Shown here in pieces: positions 1-11,126 of a stretch of 64,000 nucleotides of DNA. Source of the stretch: Adiantum capillus-veneris (Eukaryota; Streptophyta; Polypodiopsida; Polypodiales; Pteridaceae); assembly GCA_014529385.2 (NCBI GenBank), contig CM043942.1:107461141-107525140 (forward strand). Reading direction: 5' to 3'. Positions within the stretch are counted from its first letter, which is position 1, and each line of letters begins with the position of its first letter. The notes under the pieces are model-generated. The model made no database searches. It saw only the letters and a program-made list of their open reading frames with translations, and was not told the DNA's origin. The translations under genes and the position numbers were made by a program.

Positions 1-581
1 GACGTACTCTCCTTCAGCTTGCAAACAACCTCATGCATGTACTAAAAGACCCGTCCAAATATGAATGCATCTTTATCAACCAAGTGTACTAGATGCATGA
101 AAGGCTCTATAAAAATGACAAAAAAATTCATATTTCTCCAGAATACTCAAGAGTCACAAGCTGAACGCACTTGGTGGCTATTGGCTCATAGCAGGGATAC
201 CTTCCGCAATCCAAATACGCCATCTTCTATCTGTGATTGTTTCACAAAGGCCGTTTTAAAGTGAGCATAAGTAAAAAGCATGCTTTCTAATGAACTTGAG
301 CTCACTAACGATACTTTTTCAAAGTCCTTGAGAAGAAAATTCAAAGTGTGGGCAGTACATTGAACCCACGTAAGCTCAAGATGCTTGTTTAGATTGCATG
401 CCCCGGCACCTTTGTAGTTAGATGCATTGTTTGTATGATAATTATAATGCAAACAAAGGAAAGGAAACATTATAGGGTGGAGAGGAGTTGATCCATTTGT
501 GCGCATAACGTCAATATGATGGAATTGTTGTTGATAGCACGTTTTTCTTTGATTAGGCTTTGTAAATTGTGTGCCAACCAC
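1..581 (-). pseudogene. hAT-superfamily transposase fragment (DUF659-like region)
   Basis: Read on the minus strand, 581 to 186 translates to a protein stretch with the hallmark of the plant hAT/DUF659 transposase core: an NNASNYKGAG segment (usually DNASNxxxAG) followed about 15 residues later by WVQCTAHTLNFLLKD, matching the family's WxxCxAHxLNLLLxD. These surround conserved residues of the transposase catalytic region, which would cut and join DNA in the nucleus. The frame ends at a stop at 186, but weakly similar coding sequence continues in other frames toward position 1, so the gene is broken and runs off the left edge. No BED zinc finger or C-terminal dimerisation domain is visible. 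A decayed copy is the best reading; a domesticated hAT gene is unlikely with these breaks. Confidence 0.62.
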
Positions 582-887
582 ACCTAGAGCTAATGTGTCA
601 TCTACTAATTTTGTTTTGGAGTAGGAAATATATTAGCTTTGCATGAACCACCTTGCATTTGGTTAAAATTTCGAGACATTACAACAAGAAGCATGACTTG
701 CAGCAAAAATATAAATATAAAGTTGCCCACAATTGTGTGGTTTGCAAATATTGTTTTTAGCACAAGAATATACACCGGGAAGCCATAGAGGAATGAATTG
801 TATCATGATATTGAAATAAGCTAGAGCTTGTGGGAATTGAATAGGAGGGCTAATATGAGTAACGTCAAAGCCATTAATATTAAGCTT
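582..887. other. non-coding stretch, no recognised feature
   Basis: AT-rich sequence between the hAT remnant and the dirigent-like fragment. It could contain decayed upstream hAT sequence, but I see no BED-finger pattern or other motif I can support. Confidence 0.4.
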
Positions 888-891
888 CTAG

Positions 892-1148
892 CTAGAGGAA
901 GAAGAGCTGGTGCTGGTAGAGGGCCACGGTAGCAGTGGAGTTGAGGAAGGTGATAATGCCATAGCCACGAGCGCCACGGACGTCGTCGGTGCCACCGACA
1001 ATGGCGATCTCGTTAGTGCCCGCATTGATAAGGCCTTGGAGGCTGAGGGTACCATTGAGGGAGCCGTCAGCGTAAGAAAGGACCTCCACTTCCACGCCAT
1101 GGAAGTCGGCGGTGGAGCTGGCCTGGACAGTATAGCCGCGCATGGAGC
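892..1148 (-). pseudogene. dirigent-like protein, C-terminal fragment
   Basis: The minus-strand frame has the C-terminal half of a dirigent beta-barrel: YADGSLNGTLSLQG (family pattern YNGSTLxxxG), then EIAIVGGTDDVRGARGY (family pattern MPVVGGTGxFRxARGY), ending near a hydrophobic final strand. Dirigent proteins are secreted and steer phenoxy-radical coupling in lignan and lignin synthesis. Only about 83 residues are present, against roughly 180 in the family, and there is no signal peptide or first half. A polypyrimidine tract ending in TAG just above 1,148 would serve as an intron acceptor, so this may be a second exon whose first exon is missing. Alternatively a TATAAA at 1,201-1,206 and the ATG at 1,141-1,143 could drive a short protein. 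The frame is open to its stop at 892. I favour a truncated gene fragment. Confidence 0.6.
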
Positions 1149-1200
1149 CTAGCAGGAGAGAGAAGGGAAGATTTGACTTCGTTGGTGCTGTTGGCCGCTC

Positions 1201-1206
1201 TTTATA
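1201..1206 (-). promoter_or_regulatory. possible TATA box upstream of the dirigent-like fragment
   Basis: On the minus strand TATAAA lies about 58 bp upstream of the ATG at 1,141-1,143, a distance compatible with a short 5' leader. This is only a sequence match; the same stretch would be intronic if the fragment is a second exon. Confidence 0.3.
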
Positions 1207-1380
1207 TCCTTTATCCATCCGCGACTTCTTCGCCTGTTTTGACTTGGACCTGCCAACAACCAACAACCAGCGTAATGCACATGTGCTTTTGGTATTAACG
1301 ACTTCCCTTTCGCCCACCGTCTCACCTTCGAGACTTGTGCTAAGCCTAGCACATTAAATTACCGGCCAAGATGAGGATGG

Positions 1381-2227
1381 AAGAAATTATTTACTTAGTT
1401 AACACACCATCATATTTTTTTCAAAGCTTCACATAGAGATACCCTCTCCCTTCACATATCTCTCCCTTCACATAGAGATACCCTCTCCCTTCAACCTTAG
1501 CTACAATATGTTAGCTATGTCACCTCTGTCGCTCTTGCTCACAAGATGGAATCCCTTCCTCAAAGGCGCCTCACCCTCTACTTGCTCACGGACCAGGGTC
1601 TGTTCTCAAAAGGGGGAGCTCTCCTCATCCTCCTCAAACTGTGGCTACCCACGCATCTCCTCTCTTCTCATGTTGGACCCCTACAATTGTTGTCCCTCCT
1701 CTTAATTTTTTCTCTAGATTTGTTTTATCTTTGTGTTTGTAGTATGAGTGCTTGCCACTTGGTGATGCATGTTTTACCACTTTTGCAAATGATCCAAATT
1801 GTAAGGTTTGGACATATCCTTTAAAGAAAAATTAAACAATGATGCCTTAGAGAGATGGATTTCATTTGGACAACATTGGTGAGACATGATGGTTAAGTGC
1901 ATACGAACTGATAATTTGGTGGAGAGTATATCTCCAATGACTTCAACCATTTTTTTTGATACACGTGGCATAAGGAGAGAGCTTACTCCTCCTTATACAC
2001 TTGATAGGTAATGAGGAGAAAGTGCACAAGAATCCTACCTAAGATGTTGAGGCAAGGAAGATTATGCTTCAAGATGTCATGCCACCACCTTCTAATCAAA
2101 CATAAGAGGCTATCCATGCACCACATGGTGAAGAAAGAATACATAACGATGCTCCTAGCAGCACTGGCTATGAAAAATAGTAGTGGTAGAATCCTGAGGT
2201 ATTCAATTATGGTTATTGTGTGGTAGG
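1381..2227. other. non-coding, short local duplications
   Basis: AT-rich DNA with a small imperfect duplication of a pyrimidine-rich segment around 1,430-1,495 (CATAGAGATACCCTCTCCCTT appears twice in near-identical form). Short open frames here show no family signature, so I annotate no gene. Confidence 0.45.
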
Positions 2228-2418
2228 AAGTACATGTATAGTAGGGGGTTTTGCTAAGGCAAAAATATAGAGCACATAGGGGTAAAATGGTAGTTTTGGT
2301 GCATGTAAGTGATGTCTCCCTAGTACCATTAGTGAATCCTCCACCGAGGATAGAGCATCAAGTGGTGTTGAGATGCCAATGGGATAGCTAGTTCCTCATG
2401 TAGAGCTTGTTGCATTGA
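2228..2418 (+). repeat. direct repeat, left copy (possible LTR remnant)
   Basis: About 190 bp recur at 2,876-3,077 in the same orientation. The best-matching part runs from GTGCATGTAAGTGATGTCTC to a segment near TTGTTGCATT. The copies are visibly diverged and separated by about 460 bp of pyrimidine-rich sequence. They could be partial LTRs of a very small element, or a segmental duplication. I see no primer site or clean TG...CA ends. Confidence 0.5.
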
Positions 2419-2875
2419 TTGTTATGGACATCGATAAACATTAATTTATTACATTGGATAGGTGGTTTATGGACTGTGTGAAGGGATAGAAAGTTTATGG
2501 GAATTTGAGCTCTTTATGAGCAATGGTCATTTTATGTTGTTCGCCCAGAGTGTTTGTAATCATTTTGAGCATTGAGAAATCTATAAATAAATACATGAAA
2601 GAGACAAATGCTCACTGTGCATGGGCGAAGATTGCACCTAGTGCTATGTATTTTTCTCATCTCCTCTCTTCACCTTTCACCTCTTTGTGCCTATGCAGCA
2701 CTTCACTCTAGGAGGTGCGTACACACGTTCTCTCATGCTCTCTTTTGTTATCTTTCTCTCTTAGATTGTGTACCACTCTTGGTTGTGTGCATGTGTGAAT
2801 CATCGGGTATGTTGATCTACTGATTTTCTATTTTGCTGATTTTTTAGGTACGTTTGACCTACCTAAGGCAAGAAA

Positions 2876-3077
2876 GTGCACGTATAATAGGGGGTTTTCT
2901 AAGGCAAGAAATATAAAATTACACTAAGGTGAGTTCCATATAAAGGGGTTAAAAGGGTAATTTTGGTGCATGTAGGTGATGTCTCCCTAGTACCATTAGT
3001 GAATCCCCCAAGTATAGAGCATCAAGTGGTGTTGAGATGCCAATGTGATAGCTAGCTCCTCCTGGAGATCTTGCTGC
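2876..3077 (+). repeat. direct repeat, right copy
   Basis: Partner of the repeat at 2,228-2,418. This copy has extra sequence (about 20-25 bp) in its first third. Both contain the segment GTCTCCCTAGTACCATTAGT. See the left copy for interpretation. Confidence 0.5.
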
Positions 3078-3179
3078 ATTACTTTATCACTTTCACGAGG
3101 TACGTATAATACACTTTAATTAGGCATATTATACAACAAACTCAATTAAACAGACGCATTATACAACAAACCCAATTAA

Positions 3180-3480
3180 CACTAGACTGGTAACATGACA
3201 CTTTTATGTCCTTAAACACTTTTGTGTCTTGTTAAGTAACCATTTTGCTTTAATTATTTGAAGAGTATGAAAATGAATTTCTAGGTGCTATATAACCACG
3301 AAGCTGCCTTATGAGCTAAAAAAAACCACAATTTTTTTGGAATATCGATCTCACCATTAAGCTACTCTTGCACAACATTTTTGAACCTAAACTGTGTGAA
3401 AAAACGGATCCTGTTTTTGGCTTTTTTATTTATTTTTTGCAACTATACCACTCTAAACTTCATGTGCATGGTGGGAATCC
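3180..3480 (+). mobile_element. left-end fragment of the CACTAG/TTAA transposon family (copy 1)
   Basis: Starts with CACTAGACTGGTAA directly after TTAA (3,176-3,179), then carries the same near-palindromic subterminal blocks as the two complete copies at 39.5 and 49.2 kb (ACACTTTTATGTCC and a second such block). Homology continues through the internal stretch with GTGTGAAAAAACGG and fades near 3,480. No right terminus follows before the copia element, so this copy is 3'-truncated. Confidence 0.7.
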
Positions 3481-3982
3481 TACCAAGATTTATTCCTTAG
3501 ATATCATTTAGAGATTGGACTCTACTATAATATACCTTTTTATGTACAAAAAAGTAAAAACAAGAAGCAATTTACACTTAAAATGTTACAAATCTAATTT
3601 GAGTTACTGACAAACTCAAAATATGGTAGAGATAGGGTGCTCTTGAACAACAAAAAAAACAATAGAGTCCAAATGGCTTCTTATTAATCTTGATCAAGAT
3701 ATAGTCATGAAGAGTATACAAGGGGAAGCGTAGTTATAATTATTGCATCCATTGTTACCGTATACATGTGGTAATGATGTGTGTGAACTCACTTGGACCA
3801 CACAGGTATTTTTTTCCTCTTTAGGAGGTTTTCTCCCCCGTGGATTGTATTTACGCCCATCATTCTAGGGCTATACTTCTTTCCATGCACACGAAGTAAC
3901 ACACTCTCTATTGTCTGCCTTGAGCTTCCTTCGTCTTCTCTAAGCTGTGTGCGTTTCCTTGCAACCCTAATTCCAACAATTC

Positions 3983-3997
3983 GTATCAGAGCAGGTT
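3983..3997 (+). promoter_or_regulatory. copia primer-binding-site remnant (initiator tRNA-Met type)
   Basis: GTATCAGAGCAGGTT matches the body of the classic plant copia primer site (TGGTATCAGAGC...). The leading TGG has decayed to TTC. It sits 281 bp before the gag ATG, as expected just inside a 5' LTR. Confidence 0.7.
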
Positions 3998-4263
3998 GCG
4001 TCCTCCCGGGCTTAGTCGCCAGCATCTCCAGCACACGCCTGCTCATTTTCTCTGATTTTAGTGAGCTTTGGCAAGCTTTGGCTCATTTTGGCCTCCGTTT
4101 CCAGTACAGGCTATTTTGTCATTTTGTGCAAATTTTTTGTCACTGTCGTTTTTTGCATAACAGGTGCCTTACAGTCTTCTACCGTTTTTACTATATAGCA
4201 CGTGTTGTTCACGCTTCATTCTCCTCTTTTCGGGCAGTTTTCACATCACGTGTAGCACTTACC

Positions 4264-5783
4264 ATGGCTGACAACAACACAAATGTGTTGAAGATAGTTG
4301 CTGCTAAGGACCGATTGGATGGGGAAAATTACCCTATGTGGACTTATATGATGCAACATTCTCTTGTGTCAAAGGGCGTCTAGAATATTGTGCAGGGCAT
4401 TGATGTAGGTCTTGGTTCTGAGGATGCAGGTGATGTTGAGGATGTTGCAGGTCTTGCTGCAAGAATTGTTGCTATTAAAGTTGTTTTGCCTACGACAGAA
4501 CAATCTTGTTGAGATCTAAAGGATGCGCAGGCTCATTGTCTGCGAAGCGCACCATTGTTCTTCACATTCGTTCAGCAAAATCTGCAAAATAGGCTTGGGA
4601 TATTTTGGCTGGTCTTTATGCAAGTCGCAATGAGGCTGATTTTTCTTTGTTGCGTAAAGAGCTGGAGTCGAAGATTATGCATGAGGAAGATGATATGGAC
4701 ACTTTCCTTGCTAGTGTCAAGGATATCAATGAGCAACTTATTTTTGCAGCTGAAGTCATTTGAGACAGTTCCCTTGTGTAGACTATTCTTGATGCCTTAC
4801 CAGATTCTTACCAAACTGTTTCTAGTACCTGGAGACTTATGACCCAAGGAAATCCTGAAGTTTTCAAGTTTGATACATTATGCACATTGTTGTTGCAAGA
4901 GTCACTTTCCAGAAAAAACAAGACTAGGCAGCGTGTAGTTGAACATGCTTTTATTGCTTCTCAAAGAAAGGGTGGTAACAGCAATGTATCCACTTCTTAT
5001 GGTTCTGCTGCAAGTGGCGAAAATTCTATTCCTAATACTTTTGCTGCTGGCAGTAATTTGGCTGGAAATTTTGGCGATAAGGGAAAAAAGAAGATGCGTT
5101 GCCATTATTGTAAAGCTAATGATCACTTGATCAAGCAGTGTTCTAAGTTGAAGGCCAAAGAGCCTAAGAAGAAAGAGGGTGGTTCCACTGCAAATGCTGG
5201 TTCCACTACAAATGCAGCCATTGTTGAGTCTTCTGTGAAAGGAGATTGTGATGATGATGTCGATGCAGAATGGGATTTTAGTGCAGAGTGCACTTACAAT
5301 ACTGCTGTCCATGATGCATGCATGTCAGTTGCTACAGATTCACATCTGTGGAATTTCCACAGTGGTGTTACAAAGCGCATTACCTCACATCGTGAATCGT
5401 TCACCTCTCTCGAGTCTGTCCCTCATGAGAATTCAGTCACTTGTGCCAACAATGCATTTAATCCGATTCACGGAGTTGGAAAGATTGTGCTTACTGCTGC
5501 AAATGGCAGTTCTTTCACACTTTTTAATGCACTTTATGTACCTAGGATCAAGAAGAATCTTTTGTGTACGTCAACAACACTCGTTAGACTTGTACTTGTA
5601 GTCAAATTTGTGGATGACAGATGTATAGTTCATGATCGCAATTTTGGTGGATGAAATTGTTGCATCTGGGCTTTTGTGCCGTGGACTGTATAAGTTCACT
5701 TTGTATGAGAAGTGTGAACAAAATTTTGCAAATGCAGTTGAAGATTCAAGGCTATTTCAAATGCAAAACTTTGGCATGCACGT
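4264..5783 (+). pseudogene. copia Gag-protease (UBN2-type Gag, zinc knuckle, protease start)
   Basis: The start at 4,264 (ACCATGG context) gives a copia Gag N-terminus with DRLDGENYPMW, the usual 'L.G.NY..W' motif. The frame is broken by a TAG at 4,381 and further stops and shifts, but UBN2-like sequence can be followed (for example LRKELESKIM and EDDMDTFLASVKDIN around 4,660-4,720). From 4,839 a long open stretch carries a CX2CX4HX4C zinc knuckle (CHYCKANDHLIKQC, residues 88-101 of that stretch) for RNA binding. It then carries the protease core, where the catalytic D-S-G is read as HSG, so the active-site Asp is lost, and ALYVPRIKKNLLC. GAG-pre-integrase residues (GLYKF) continue in a shifted frame past 5,650. 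The gene is non-functional. Confidence 0.8.
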
Positions 5784-7126
5784 TGGTGCAACCAAAGTTG
5801 GTCCGAGCTAGGAGATGGTCAGTGCGAGGCCGAGGTAGCATGTGAGTGCAGTGCAGAAGGCTAGGGCAGGTACCAAGGCCCTAGGTAGCCCAAGGATAGC
5901 GGAGGTGTATGTTCAAAGTGCTTTTTTAGGCCAAAGATGTACTGCAAAGAGCCAAGTAGGTTGGTGGCCTTTTGTGTTCGACATGTGGATTTTATGTTCT
6001 AGAATGTGGTCTTCAGTGTGCTTTCCAAGCCAGTCCAGACGGCTCATCAAACGGAGCCCCGGTGCTCAAGATATTGCAGTTTAAAGGTAAAGGGTGTAGC
6101 AGATCCCCGACAGACAAGGCAACTGGGGATAGGTGGCCCGGATTGATGTCAGTGCATACATGTGTAGTGCTCGAGTTATGGAGCATTCCTATCTTCTCGG
6201 ATTGCAAATCGGAGCTCTGGATGGCAAGTTATGGCCATTAGAAGATTTTTCGGGGGCCAGGTATGAGCCCACTTGGTTGCATTGAATGGTATGCCATCTG
6301 GTGTCTTTTTTGTCTCGCCAAGGCTCTCAGTGAAAATATGCATCATGTGAAGTCAGCACTAGTCGATGGTACCTCAATCGGATACTCGGTCAGCTAGATG
6401 CAGCAGGACGAAGACGGAAGGTGATGCCGAGGAAAGTATTGGAAGATGTATTTTATCGTTTTTGCGGCCTCGAATAGCAGTCCTAAAAACCTCAAAAGGC
6501 GGCAGGGTTTTTATGCTCTGGGCCCGGCATGGCAAAGAGTCGACATAGCTTAGCGGCACGAAGTTCCAACCAAGGAGCAGGATTTGAGGGCCAGGAGAAG
6601 GAGGTCATAAAAACATGGTGATTCTAGATATTTGTTTTGGGGGTAGTTTTGGTGAGCCCAAGTCCACGGAGCCAAGGGTTGCCATGTGGCACAATAATGA
6701 ACCCACATGCGGGTGGCGAACCAGAGAAGGCGCTGTATATACTCTAGGGTGTGAGCCATTCTTGAGCCATATGAGATGAGTGGGCTCCTTGGGAGCTCGT
6801 GAGCTATGGTAGCGAGCGCCTCAGGCGCTGCGCAGGCCGAAAGGTGCCGGTTCGGACAGTAGTAGGCGGGCCGATGGCGTTCCGTGGTGGATTTTGGCCA
6901 GCCAGGAGGCGCGTGCCCGTGCGGGCGGCGAGTTGGTAATGACTAGGGGCTGTTCCCGCGGCCAAAAGGCCTTACTTTTTAAAGGGGGCTCCCCCACCCA
7001 ATAGCGACATCACTATTGGTAGGCTAGGGGAGGAGTCCCACAGAGGGAGAAAGCAATGAACATGAAGCAAGCCCGATCGGGTAGAGATAAAAGTAAGGCC
7101 AAATGGACCCAAACCAAGGGATGTCC
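5784..7126 (+). repeat. LTR of element B, 5' copy, first piece
   Basis: Aligns with 17,478-18,804 from TGGTGCAACCAAA through the segment ending GGGATGTCCG, with scattered substitutions. After this the sequence switches to element A. The matching 3' LTR continues for another 414 bp (18,805-19,218) that is missing here, including the likely TATA box. Confidence 0.8.
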
Positions 7127-7133
7127 GAGCTAA

Positions 7134-9718
7134 TGTCCATAGTGAGTTACCCCACCCTACCAAAATCACCTAAATACTGTGGCTATTCTTACCTTTCCAT
7201 TGTACATAAGCATGTGTGAGTTAGGCGGCTTTTCCCATATCTTCTTACAACCCTCAGCTAGCTAGTCACTGGGCTAGTTAAGCCAAAAATAAAAAATAAA
7301 AAAAGTATATTATGGCCTCTTTGTATGTAAATATTTTATTGTATATAGGGCCTAAATATAAGGATTTTTCATAATTATTTTGGTATTTATTTAAATATTT
7401 CTACCTAGGTGTGTGTTATTTGTCTATATATGCTATGTACATTGACTCACCATAACCACAATTTTCTTACCATTTTGCATGCTCTTTATTCCTTATAAAA
7501 ATATCTTCACACAAGATTCTCTTATTTTTTGTGTGAATCCACTCCTAAGAAAAAACCTCAAAAATACTTTCCACCATCACTCATTGCCTTTCACTAAATT
7601 CCTATTTCTTACCTCTTGTAAATAAATATACATCAATAAAACAAATGAGGGCCCTCCTCATTTGATTCCCTATATTTTCATATATATATATATATATATT
7701 TTTATAGCCCACACTATTCTAGATTCCATAAATTATTTATATATACTAGCGTGTCTTTTTTCATCATATCCATGTATTATATTTGTGCATAATCCACAAC
7801 CATGCACATTTTCAAACCCCTCGGAATCAATTATGTCATTCTCTCATGCAAGGAGGGGCTCCCCTTTGGAGCCATATGCAAATTCAACAAAAGGGGGGGC
7901 ACTGAAGACTTTTTGTGAAGAAAAAACAGGTCTTTTGGTGGGATTTTTAATATCCATCTCCACTCCGAATTTGAAGCGACGGTCAAAAGAGAAAATGTGG
8001 ACCAAGAGCTGAATAATCACCCTAAAACTTTTGGTCATTTTTGGAGAAACCACCAGTGAGTTAGGATTTTTTGAGTGGACCCCAATCTGCCCACTTTTCT
8101 CACAAGTAGCCCATAGTCTTCTCTCACCTCTTTCCACACTTCTACACACACACACACACACACACATTCCTCTCAAACCTGCACCTTTCATGGTTTCTCT
8201 CACCTTCTTCACCATTAACCTCCCCTCTTACTTCCATAGCTCTCATATGAGTTCTTCATATACATACACCATCTCTATGCCTCTCTCTATTACCTCCAAA
8301 GTACAATTCCATCTTACCCCTTCTCTATATACATAAAATTCAGCATGTAAACCATGCTTAGCCTCTGCAAATCAATATATCTCATCAACCAAATTACCAT
8401 TTTCATCGTGATAATCAACCTTGGTGGCGGTGGCGTAAAGAAGAGAAGACAAAGAAGAAGATCGATAGTCATTTTGACAACCTACACAAGCAAGTCAAAA
8501 ACTTCTTCAAGCTTCACCATCACAAGGATTTCCTCACTTCATTCAACCATCCACCCCATTCTATCCATTGTAAATACATCATTAACCTTCTAGTGATTAC
8601 TAACATACTAACACAAAATAGCCATTGGCCTAACCATAGAAGACACCTCACCTCAAGACATGTGTATAGTAACTCTCTCTCTCTCTCTCTCTCTCCTTAC
8701 TTAAAACTTTAATTTCACCTTATCTACCATCAATAGTGCTCTTTTTGAGCCCACATCCATTACTCAAGCACACAAAGAAGGCCCACAATGTTTTGATATT
8801 CAAAAAAATCATAATCCTGATTTGTTAGCTTGTAAATTAGGATGTCCAAATAATCTTAATGAGGGTCTCCAACCTATAAATAGGCCCCTCTCCTTCTTGT
8901 AAAACAACCTCCAATATCTCACATAGCACCCCAACACTCTATGCATGAGGAGAGACTTAGGTGTAGCAACCACTTTGTAAGCTTCACTCTTGGTGTGAGA
9001 GAAGCTTTTAAGCTACACATTGCAAGTGAGAGAGTGTGAGTTCCACAAATCTCAAAACCACTATTTTATATGTTCCTCCATCATCAATAAATCAAGGTTT
9101 GGTGCATCAAAGGCATGATTCGACGTTCAAATCTTCGTCCTTCTATTTATGCAATACGGTTTGGTGAATTCAAGGTGACTTGTGTATTTTGAGTTTCTAT
9201 CGGTTGATCTTGTTTTCAGAAAGTGTTTAGTGTGTTTTCATTGGCCAATTTTGTGTCCATTGTAGGAGGGTATTGTGGTGAGAGGTCTCCCACACCCTAA
9301 GACAGTGTGTGTGTTTTGGCAATGTTTAGCAATCAATAAGCATTGAGTGAGTTTTGTACAAGCTCTATGATAGCAACATAACGAACCATCTCCACTTGCA
9401 CGTCACAAATAAGGTATTATGCAAGATCCATTCCTCTCTCTCTTCCCTTTGCTCTAGCTCTCTCTGGTACATTTTGTGTGTGTCTTGGTGTGAGGTTGCT
9501 TGTGTGTGTTGTGTGGTGCATCTTCTTGGTTGTGCCAAAATCTCTCTTGCGTCCTAGTTCGCATACCATAACTAGGTGGTGCCCTTTCACTTGTTTGACT
9601 GTGGGTTTGTTGTTGTTTTTTCTGTGCTTGTGATTGCCCCAGCCCCAATTGAGCATCACGGGAGCCTTGAGGGGTGTTTAGTGGTCGCCTCTCTTGTTGC
9701 TTGCCCCGGACCGCCTCA
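7134..9718 (+). repeat. LTR of element A, 5' copy
   Basis: Direct partner of 12,268-14,933, ending ...CCGCCTCA just before the primer-site-like sequence. It contains (TA)n near 7,680, (CA)n near 8,146, a short (CT)n near 8,676, a TATA box at 8,874-8,883 and CAATAAATC polyadenylation-like signals near 9,085. Small open frames inside it are not conserved between the two LTRs and I do not call them genes. Confidence 0.8.
8874..8883 (+). promoter_or_regulatory. TATA box of element A, 5' LTR
   Basis: CTATAAATAG followed by GCCCCTCTCC; the same sequence sits at 14,113-14,122 in the 3' LTR. It is a good match to a plant TATA box about 840 bp before the LTR end, so transcription probably starts near 8,905. 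Confidence 0.65.
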
Positions 9719-9722
9719 ATTT

Positions 9723-9740
9723 TGGTGCCCCCACTGAGGA
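9723..9740 (+). promoter_or_regulatory. primer-binding-site candidate of element A
   Basis: TGGTGCCCCCACTGAGGA starts four bases after the 5' LTR end, the position and TGG start expected of a primer site. The identical 18-mer lies at the same place in element B (15,375-15,392) although the LTRs are unrelated. I cannot name the tRNA it would pair with. Confidence 0.6.
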
Positions 9741-10031
9741 ATGACTTTGTGCTTATTGTTTTTGTATTGCATGAATGCTTGAATTTTAGCATAATCAAGT
9801 AGATTATATGAATCATGAAACTTGTATGACCGATTTTAATTTGAAGGCAACAAAAATTGATCTAGAATATGGTTTGGATTAGCATAACAAAAGAAGGGAA
9901 AAAAACATTTCCACATAAGAGTCTAGAATTCATGTTGAAAGACCTTTCAAAACTTTGTGTAGTTAGTTGATTTCATGAGAGAAAATGATTGTTTGGAACT
10001 AATCTTTGTGTGGTCCTAGCATTGAGAGACT

Positions 10032-11123
10032 ATGACACGCTATACCTTTGATGATATCCCAATCTTCTTCGGAAATCTAGAAGAAGATGTTGATGATTTT
10101 CTTGCTGATTTTAGAATGGTTTGTCATATCCTTGGTAAAAGGGATGACATTGAAAAAGGGGATTTTATATTGCTATGCCTTAGAGGCAACGCTGAGCAAT
10201 GGTTTTGGAGTATGTTTTCTTAGATTGAAGATGGGTATACCCAAATTTCCAAAGCTTTGAAGACCAGATTCTCTAAATTTCCAACAACGGAGAAATCATG
10301 GGCTTCATTAGGGAGACTTCAACAACATGGTGAAGACTACTATGCTTATGAGGATATTTTGTCTCGTCAATGGGGAGGATGTGGGTTTAGTTCTACATTT
10401 CCAGATTATGTAAAAACGGAGCAATTTATTTTGGATTTTTCTCCTTTCCTAAAGACTAAGGTTACTTGTAGTGGACCCTCTACCTTTAAAGAAGCGGTCA
10501 CTATTTCCCGAAGGAAGTTTCACAAGTATTTCTACATCAAAAATGGTTTCCATCATGCTGGAAGAACCAACCATCATGAAAGTGTTTCTATCAAGGAGTC
10601 ATCTTCTTTGCCATACTTGTCTCCTTCTACTCTGACAAATGTTGAAGAAGTTACTTACATGCCAACTGATTATTCAAGTGCTAAAGTGTGTGGCCATGAT
10701 TCAAATGTGGAATCTCTTTCTTCTACCTTTATCACAAGCATGCAAAAATCGGCACAAGATATCTCAAATGGCATTGATGATTCAGTAATAGATACATACA
10801 ACCTTTTGGCGGAGGATCAATTTCTAGGCCGAGCAGACAAAGCTTTTGTGCAACATGACTCTATGGAGAATGAAGACCTTGAAGATAACCTTGATCTTAT
10901 GGAATGTTCTAGGAGTGTATCTTGTCTAAAAGAAGAGAGTGAAGAAGAAGATGAAATCATAGGTGGGGAGATCATAGACCACATTGATCATAAAGAGATG
11001 ATTGTGTACATAGAATGCCAACTCCAAAACAAAGTAGAAGAGTGTGAGTTGAATACATGTGAGGATAATCTTCAAGAAGTGTTTGAGGATGTTGAAAAGC
11101 ATTGGTATGACCCATGTATATAA
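10032..11123 (+). pseudogene. Ty3/gypsy-type Gag of element A
   Basis: The frame opens at 10,032 with PIFFGNLEEDVDDFLADF, then LRGNAEQWFW, the pattern of the retrotransposon Gag domain (P.F.G...D...WL..F and L.G.A..WF). A single TAG at 10,221-10,223 interrupts it; the same frame continues to a TAA at 11,121, for about 363 codons. Gag would form the particle shell around the element's RNA. The later part has no CCHC knuckle and is acidic (ESEEEDEIIGGE). The TAG can be explained by one C-to-T change in CAG, or could be a read-through codon; I favour decay because a second in-frame stop follows. Confidence 0.68.
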
Positions 11124-11126
11124 AGC

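Larger units (their letters stand above)
3787..5783 (+). mobile_element. Ty1/copia LTR retrotransposon remnant, 5' part
   Basis: A copia-like leader (a GGAGGTTTTCTCCCCCGTGG block typical of copia LTR ends near 3,820), an initiator-Met-type primer site at 3,983-3,997, then gag and the start of pol. No 3' LTR, integrase, reverse transcriptase or RNase H is present: the sequence stops at 5,783, where LTR element B begins. The 5' limit of the LTR is not certain. Confidence 0.7.

Noticed and set aside
7134-9718. Small open frames inside the LTRs of elements A and B
   Set aside because: The matching frames in the partner LTRs differ in length and reading, and no family signature is seen.
10221-10223. 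TAG in element A's Gag as a programmed read-through codon
   Set aside because: A second in-frame stop follows at 11,121 and other pseudogenes here show the same CAG-to-TAG type of decay. There is no supporting context.
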